64,000 bases of DNA, taken from assembly GCA_964425755.1 (NCBI GenBank), contig CAYRNY010000010.1, positions 121,605 through 185,604 on the forward strand, written 5' to 3'. The stretch comes from CAYRNY01 sp964425755. GTDB taxonomy: Bacteria > Chloroflexota > Anaerolineae > Aggregatilineales > Aggregatilineaceae. A program made the position numbers and the translations under genes. Each line of letters opens with the position of its first letter. Position 1 is the stretch's first letter. Under the pieces are notes generated by a model that worked only from the letters and a program-made list of their open reading frames with translations, had not been told where the DNA came from and searched no databases. Below are positions 59,987-64,000 of this stretch, piece by piece.

Positions 59987-61558
59987 ATGATGCGCGATCT
60001 GGTGGCTCAGGTAGCGGCGTATTGCGCGCGGCATGACCTGCTGCCGGAAGGCGCGCGGGTGCTTGTCGCCGTGTCCGGCGGCGCGGATTCGCTGGTGTTG
60101 CTGCATGTGCTGGTCGCGCTGCGTGAAGCGCACAAACTTATGTTACACGTTGCGACGCTCGATCACGGCCTGCGCGGCGTGGCGAGCGCGGCGGACGCGG
60201 CCTTCGTGCGTGCGACGGCTGCCGCCTGGGGCGTCCCGGTGACGGTCGGGCGTGCGGATGTGGCGCAGTTTGCGCGGGATCGCGGGCTGGGCACCGAGGA
60301 AGCGGCGCGGCAGGTGCGCTACGCGTTCCTGGCGCGGGTGGCGCGCGCAGCCGGCGCGGACCGGATCGCGGTCGGCCATCACCGCGACGACCAGGCCGAG
60401 ACCGTGTTGCTGCACGTACTGCGCGGCAGCGGCATCGACGGGCTGCGCGGGATGCTGCCGCTGGCCGTGCTGCCTGTCGCTGCCGGGTCGGCAGAAGCGG
60501 AACACGTGACGCTCGATCCGTCGCCGGGCGAAAGCGCTCCCCTGGAATCCGCTGCCCCGCTGTACCTGGTCCGTCCGCTGCTGGACCTGCCGCGCGCAGC
60601 GATCGAGGCGTATGCTGCCGCGCATGGCCTGCAACCCCGCGACGACGTGACCAACCGCGACCCGGCTTACCGGCGCAACCGGCTACGCCACGCGATCATC
60701 CCAAAGCTAGAGGCGCTCAATCCCAACCTGCGCGCGACGCTGGCGCGCATGGCGGATGTGCTGCGCGTCGATGCGGACCGGCTGCGTGTGGCGGGTGAGG
60801 CCGCCTTCACGCGCGTGCTGCGCGAGCAGCGCCCTGACGTCGTTGTGTTCGATCGCGCAACGTGGCGCGAGCTGCACCTGGCGGACCGGCGTTATGTGAT
60901 CCGGGCGGCGGTGCGACAGTTGCGGCCCGCGCTGCGCGACCTGGCATTCGTGCACGTGGATGCCGCGTGCCGTGTGGCGGACGCGGGCGCGGTCGGCGCG
61001 CAGGCCGTGCTGCCCGACGGTGTGATGCTGGGCGTGGGTGAGGCGGTGATCGCGCTGGCGGTGGGGGCGGCGGCGCTGGCGGCGGGCCTGGCCGCGCATA
61101 TCGACGCGCCCGCGCTCCAACCGGGCGAGGTGTTCAATTTCCGTGCCGGGGAGCACGTCACGCGGCGCTTTGGAGCGTGGGTGTTCGAGTCACGCGGGTT
61201 GCTGCCGGATGACGATCTCGCCGCGCTGCACGCCGACCCGCTGGCGGCGGCGCTCGCGATCCCGCCGCGAACGGCGCTGCGACTGCGCTCCTACCAGCCC
61301 GGGGATCGCTTCCAGCCGCGCGGGATGGGCGGGCGGCGGCAGAAGCTGGTCACCACGTTTGGCGGGATGGACGTGCCGCAGGCGTGGCGGTCGCGCGTGC
61401 CGCTGTTGTGTGCTGGTGGCGTCCCGGCGTGGTTCGTCGCGCCGTCCGGGGCCGGGCTGCGCGGGCGCGTGGGCGAGCCGTTCGCCCTGCCGGACGATCG
61501 GCGGCAGGCCGGGCCAGGGATTCTCGTGCGGTGGCGGCGGGCGAAAACAGCGCATTGA
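59987..61558 (+). CDS. tilS: tRNA(Ile)-lysidine synthase
   Basis: A 523-residue enzyme that turns C34 of the CAU-anticodon tRNA(Ile) into lysidine, so that it reads AUA. The PP-loop motif VAVSGGADSLVLLHVL (SGGADS at 30-35) opens the N-type ATP pyrophosphatase domain, with DHGLRG, GVPVTVGRADV, GHHRDDQAETVLLHVLRGSG and NRDPAYRRNRLRH, all typical of TilS. The C-terminal part (about 280-520) holds the TilS substrate and C domains (SYQPGDRFQPRGMGGRRQKL). Start could be 59987 or the next ATG. There is no ribosome site; it is probably coupled to the UPF0316 gene. Confidence 0.95.
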   Translation: MMRDLVAQVAAYCARHDLLPEGARVLVAVSGGADSLVLLHVLVALREAHKLMLHVATLDHGLRGVASAADAAFVRATAAAWGVPVTVGRADVAQFARDRGLGTEEAARQVRYAFLARVARAAGADRIAVGHHRDDQAETVLLHVLRGSGIDGLRGMLPLAVLPVAAGSAEAEHVTLDPSPGESAPLESAAPLYLVRPLLDLPRAAIEAYAAAHGLQPRDDVTNRDPAYRRNRLRHAIIPKLEALNPNLRATLARMADVLRVDADRLRVAGEAAFTRVLREQRPDVVVFDRATWRELHLADRRYVIRAAVRQLRPALRDLAFVHVDAACRVADAGAVGAQAVLPDGVMLGVGEAVIALAVGAAALAAGLAAHIDAPALQPGEVFNFRAGEHVTRRFGAWVFESRGLLPDDDLAALHADPLAAALAIPPRTALRLRSYQPGDRFQPRGMGGRRQKLVTTFGGMDVPQAWRSRVPLLCAGGVPAWFVAPSGAGLRGRVGEPFALPDDRRQAGPGILVRWRRAKTAH

Positions 61559-61690
61559 GGTAGAATAATCAAGGTGTTTGTGAAAGGGCTATCATCAGCA
61601 TTAAAAGAAACTTGCGCATTTGCAAACCTTCAATTATAGTTAAGATAGTATGAACTTACAGCGCGGTAGAGATGATGAGGCACAATTCCC

Positions 61691-62518
61691 ATGTCTGGTA
61701 ACGAAGACGCCTATATTTTGCTTGTGGACGATGAGGACGCGATCCGTTACTCGATCAGCAAGACGCTGCAGCGCGTTGGCTATCAGGTACACACGGCTGC
61801 TTCCGGTGAAGATGCGCTGGATATGATGGACCACCAGGATTATGATGTCGTCCTGACCGATATCCGGATGCCGGGCCTGACCGGTGTCGAGTTGTTGGCG
61901 AAGATCAAAGAGCGCGCGCCGGACGTGGTCGTGATCCTGCTGACCGGTTACGCGAGCCTCGAGACCGCGATCGAAAGTCTGCGGCTGGGCGCGCACGATT
62001 ACCTGGTGAAGCCCAGCAGCAGCCAGGATATCCGCGACAGCGTGGCGCGCGGGCTCGAACGCGCGCGGAACTTGCGCAACCGGCGTAAGCTCCTGCGCTC
62101 GATCCGCGAGAATGTCGAAGCGCTGGCGGGCGAGGCGGCGGACGCCGAGGCGGAAGAGGCCAAGACCGAGCCGCAGCCGCAAGGCACGCCGGTGGTGACG
62201 CCGGTCACGACGATGACGATCGGGCCGCTGACGATCTACCCGGGGCGTTATCAGATTTCGGTAGGCGACCACCCGATCGACCTCACGCCGACGGAGTTCG
62301 ACCTGCTGCTGTACCTGGCGGCGCATCGCGGGCGCGTGGTGCCGTGCGCGGAGCTGGTGCGCGAGGTGCGCGGCTACACGCTCGAAGAACACGAAGCGCG
62401 CGAGGTGATCCGCCCGCACGTCAGCAACCTGCGACGCAAGCTCAAGTCGTCGGGGCAAAATCCGAACATCATCGTCAACGTGCGCGGCATCGGCTACCGC
62501 CTGGCAGAGACGCAGTAG
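61691..62518 (+). CDS. response regulator: receiver, linker and OmpR-type winged helix
   Basis: A 275-residue regulator. The receiver (about 8-122) has VDDED (12-16), phosphoacceptor Asp57 in VLTDIRMP, Thr in ILLTGYAS and Lys107 in LVKPSSS. These features are closest to NtrC/AtoC receivers. A linker of about 45 residues, Glu/Pro-rich, separates it from an OmpR-like winged helix (about 175-273, LTPTEFDLLLYLAAHRGRVV and NIIVNVRGIGYRL). The pairing of an NtrC-like receiver with an OmpR-like output is a mosaic. GAGG is 10 bases before the ATG. A TTGCAA/GATAGT promoter candidate lies at 61620-61649. No kinase is adjacent. Confidence 0.9.
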   Translation: MSGNEDAYILLVDDEDAIRYSISKTLQRVGYQVHTAASGEDALDMMDHQDYDVVLTDIRMPGLTGVELLAKIKERAPDVVVILLTGYASLETAIESLRLGAHDYLVKPSSSQDIRDSVARGLERARNLRNRRKLLRSIRENVEALAGEAADAEAEEAKTEPQPQGTPVVTPVTTMTIGPLTIYPGRYQISVGDHPIDLTPTEFDLLLYLAAHRGRVVPCAELVREVRGYTLEEHEAREVIRPHVSNLRRKLKSSGQNPNIIVNVRGIGYRLAETQ

Positions 62519-62558
62519 CTAATGTAATCGGTTTGTTCCAGTTACGCCACAAATACAT

Positions 62559-62614
62559 TGCCCATCCCCGATATGTTCCTCTCCAATGAGGAAAGCATTG
62601 GGGATGGGCATTTT
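62559..62614 (+). terminator. nested hairpin terminator after the response regulator gene
   Basis: An outer perfect 11-bp stem (TGCCCATCCCC with GGGGATGGGCA) encloses an inner 6-bp stem (TTCCTC with GAGGAA), followed by TTTTATG, 41 bases past the stop. Confidence 0.8.
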
Positions 62615-62725
62615 ATGAATGCCCCCTCTAATACCTGATAGTTGATTGATTTACGTGGAAATGTTAATATGATTTTACACAGATATGAATTTTGCTAACA
62701 CGATGGATGCTTGGGAGAGGACTTA

Positions 62726-63952
62726 ATGTTTGGCAGCAAATCCAAGCGTGCACTTAAACAAGTGAAAAAACTTGTTCGAAAGCAGAAATGGAACGAAGCG
62801 CTAGCCGTACTAAATAATCTTTCCCCTGATTCAGACGTGACACAAGATGAAATAGACAGCGTGATCCGAGAGGCTAAAGCAGGCTTATTAGCCCGACAAA
62901 TCAAGATCGCCAAACAACTTATCAACAAGAAAAAATACCAAGACGCCCTTGACATGCTTGGCCCAATGGTATCTGAGAACCCTGATCATGCGGAACTCAT
63001 TCGACTTATTGGGCAAGCACAAGACGGTATTGAGCATTCAGCCTCGTGGCGGTTTGGCTGGGATAACAAGTGGGTTCGTATTGTTGTGGGCTCAGTTGTC
63101 GCGCTTGTAATCTTAGGGATACTTGTACCATCGCCTGACGAAGAAACGGATGGTGATAGAAATCAACAACGTACTCAAACTACGAATGCGTCGATAGCGC
63201 AGAGCACTGCCACACAACTCTCGAAGAACACTGAAGTAGCACTTTTCGAATCGGCTACGGCAGTTACCTGGACACCAACAGCAACTCCGACTTCATCCAT
63301 TACGCCTACGTCAACAAAGACTGATACGCCTACCATTACGCCAGTGTTTGGCTCAGTACTTGGGGGAAATGTTAATTCACGAATTTGTCCGGATGTAAGC
63401 TGTGATATTGTCCGTGTGGTGTCTCAAGAAGACGAGTTTGTCGTGCTCGGAACGTACGGGGAATGGTATTGGATCGAGTATCCTAATGGTCAAACAGCCT
63501 ACATTTTTGGTGAGCTAGTAGCTTTGCCATCCAACGCGAGTGTTGCTGTCGCGCCAACGCTCACTCCATCGTTCACGCCAACAATACCAACCAAGACCAG
63601 TACACCTCGTCCATCTGAAACACCATTCAAATTTGACCAAGATTTGACATTCCAGTTGATCAGACTGGCCTTGCTGAGTGAAAACTACGAAATTGACTCA
63701 ATCGAGATGATTGATTCTGTGTTGCATATCGAGGTCCCGGATATAATCACTTCTAGCGAACAAGAGGCCCGCGATTATCGAATTGGCTACGTTGGGGCTA
63801 TAACAGGCGCGATTACCACTGCTTATGAAAACGAAAACGTCGTAGCAAGTCCTCCTCGAAGAATCACCACAAGCTTTAAGATAGGTGACCTAACAACCAT
63901 CCGCGTGACTTTCAACTATGATGATGGAGTTCGGTATCTCAATAATGACTGA
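62726..63952 (+). CDS. TPR-TM-SH3 protein of foreign base composition
   Basis: A 408-residue protein. The N-terminal 105 residues are Lys-rich helices of TPR type (ALKQVKKLVRKQKWNEALAV, then KKKYQDALDMLGPMV). A transmembrane helix (about 116-138) leads outside to a Thr/Pro-rich linker (about 155-205), an SH3b domain (about 205-265, GGNVNSRICPDVSCDIVRVV, WYWIEYPNGQTAYIF), a second Thr/Pro linker and a mixed domain (about 305-408) with VTFNYDDG. GAGAGGA precedes the ATG. The base content is far lower in GC than all other genes here (one 60-base line counts 24 G+C), so transfer is likely. Confidence 0.75.
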   Translation: MFGSKSKRALKQVKKLVRKQKWNEALAVLNNLSPDSDVTQDEIDSVIREAKAGLLARQIKIAKQLINKKKYQDALDMLGPMVSENPDHAELIRLIGQAQDGIEHSASWRFGWDNKWVRIVVGSVVALVILGILVPSPDEETDGDRNQQRTQTTNASIAQSTATQLSKNTEVALFESATAVTWTPTATPTSSITPTSTKTDTPTITPVFGSVLGGNVNSRICPDVSCDIVRVVSQEDEFVVLGTYGEWYWIEYPNGQTAYIFGELVALPSNASVAVAPTLTPSFTPTIPTKTSTPRPSETPFKFDQDLTFQLIRLALLSENYEIDSIEMIDSVLHIEVPDIITSSEQEARDYRIGYVGAITGAITTAYENENVVASPPRRITTSFKIGDLTTIRVTFNYDDGVRYLNND

Positions 63953-63964
63953 AGTTATGCACTT

Positions 63965-64000
63965 TTAGGCAGCCAAGGTTTCATAGATCGTTTCCAGGTC
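63965..64000 (-). CDS. 3' end of a gene running off the window
   Basis: The minus strand reads DLETIYETLAA and a TAA, open to the window edge. Only 11 codons are visible, so neither family nor reality can be settled. It is convergent with the TPR-SH3 gene, 13 bases away. Confidence 0.3.
   Translation of the reverse strand, partial: DLETIYETLAA

Noticed and set aside
1..64000. tRNA, rRNA, riboswitch, insertion sequence or phage genes
   Set aside because: I read the gaps for cloverleaf T-loop sequence, transposase motifs and known leader folds and saw none; a covariance-model search would be needed to exclude small RNAs.

Overview
The window is GC-rich, mostly chromosomal housekeeping and envelope DNA, very probably from a member of the Chloroflexota (Anaerolineae-like). 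This rests on inference from content: an archaeal-like glycogen enzyme set (GH57 glucanotransferase, short-form alpha-glucan phosphorylase, archaeal-type debranching enzyme), an AspS2-type aspartyl-tRNA synthetase, many secreted proteins with Pro/Thr-rich linkers and SH3-like or PPC/LamG-like modules, and many stand-alone receiver proteins. I see no rRNA, tRNA, CRISPR array, insertion sequence, phage gene or plasmid gene.

Layout. 0-13 kb: the 3' part of an (alpha/alpha)6 glycoside hydrolase, a NatA/NatB-like ABC exporter operon, a membrane-anchored protein behind a glycogen debranching enzyme, a small CBM48 protein, a methyltransferase and a YbdK/GCS2 carboxylate-amine ligase. 13-21 kb: two paralogous secreted PPC + LamG-like proteins, two more methyltransferases and an MscS channel. 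21-25 kb: a GNAT gene, the AspS2-type synthetase and three further tandem GNAT paralogues. 25-36 kb: secreted SH3-like and Ig-like proteins, a receiver protein, the GH57 enzyme, a SurA-like lipoprotein, a 21-residue Lys/Pro peptide and a two-component pair. 35-44 kb: a glutaredoxin-thioredoxin reductase fusion, a TPR membrane protein, phosphofructokinase, a NUDIX hydrolase, glucan phosphorylase, a histidine phosphatase and a degenerate receiver. 44-54 kb: two paralogous secreted HExxH proteins, a Gfo/Idh remnant, a toast-rack lipoprotein, an FtsX-type permease and small membrane proteins. 54-64 kb: two divergent paralogous receivers beside a PAS histidine kinase, a GT39-like membrane protein, UPF0316, TilS, another response regulator and a compositionally foreign TPR-SH3 gene.

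How the genes work together. The clearest theme is storage glucan use: debranching enzyme, CBM48 protein, GH57 glucanotransferase, glucan phosphorylase and phosphofructokinase form a route from glycogen to glycolysis. Three of these loci carry the same palindrome (core AAACCGGTTT or one mismatch) upstream, which suggests one LacI-type regulator acting at distant loci. A second theme is signalling through detached receivers, with one receiver that has lost its active site. A third is the AspRS-GNAT array. Starts were moved from the longest reading frame to internal codons wherever a ribosome-binding site or family alignment supported it.
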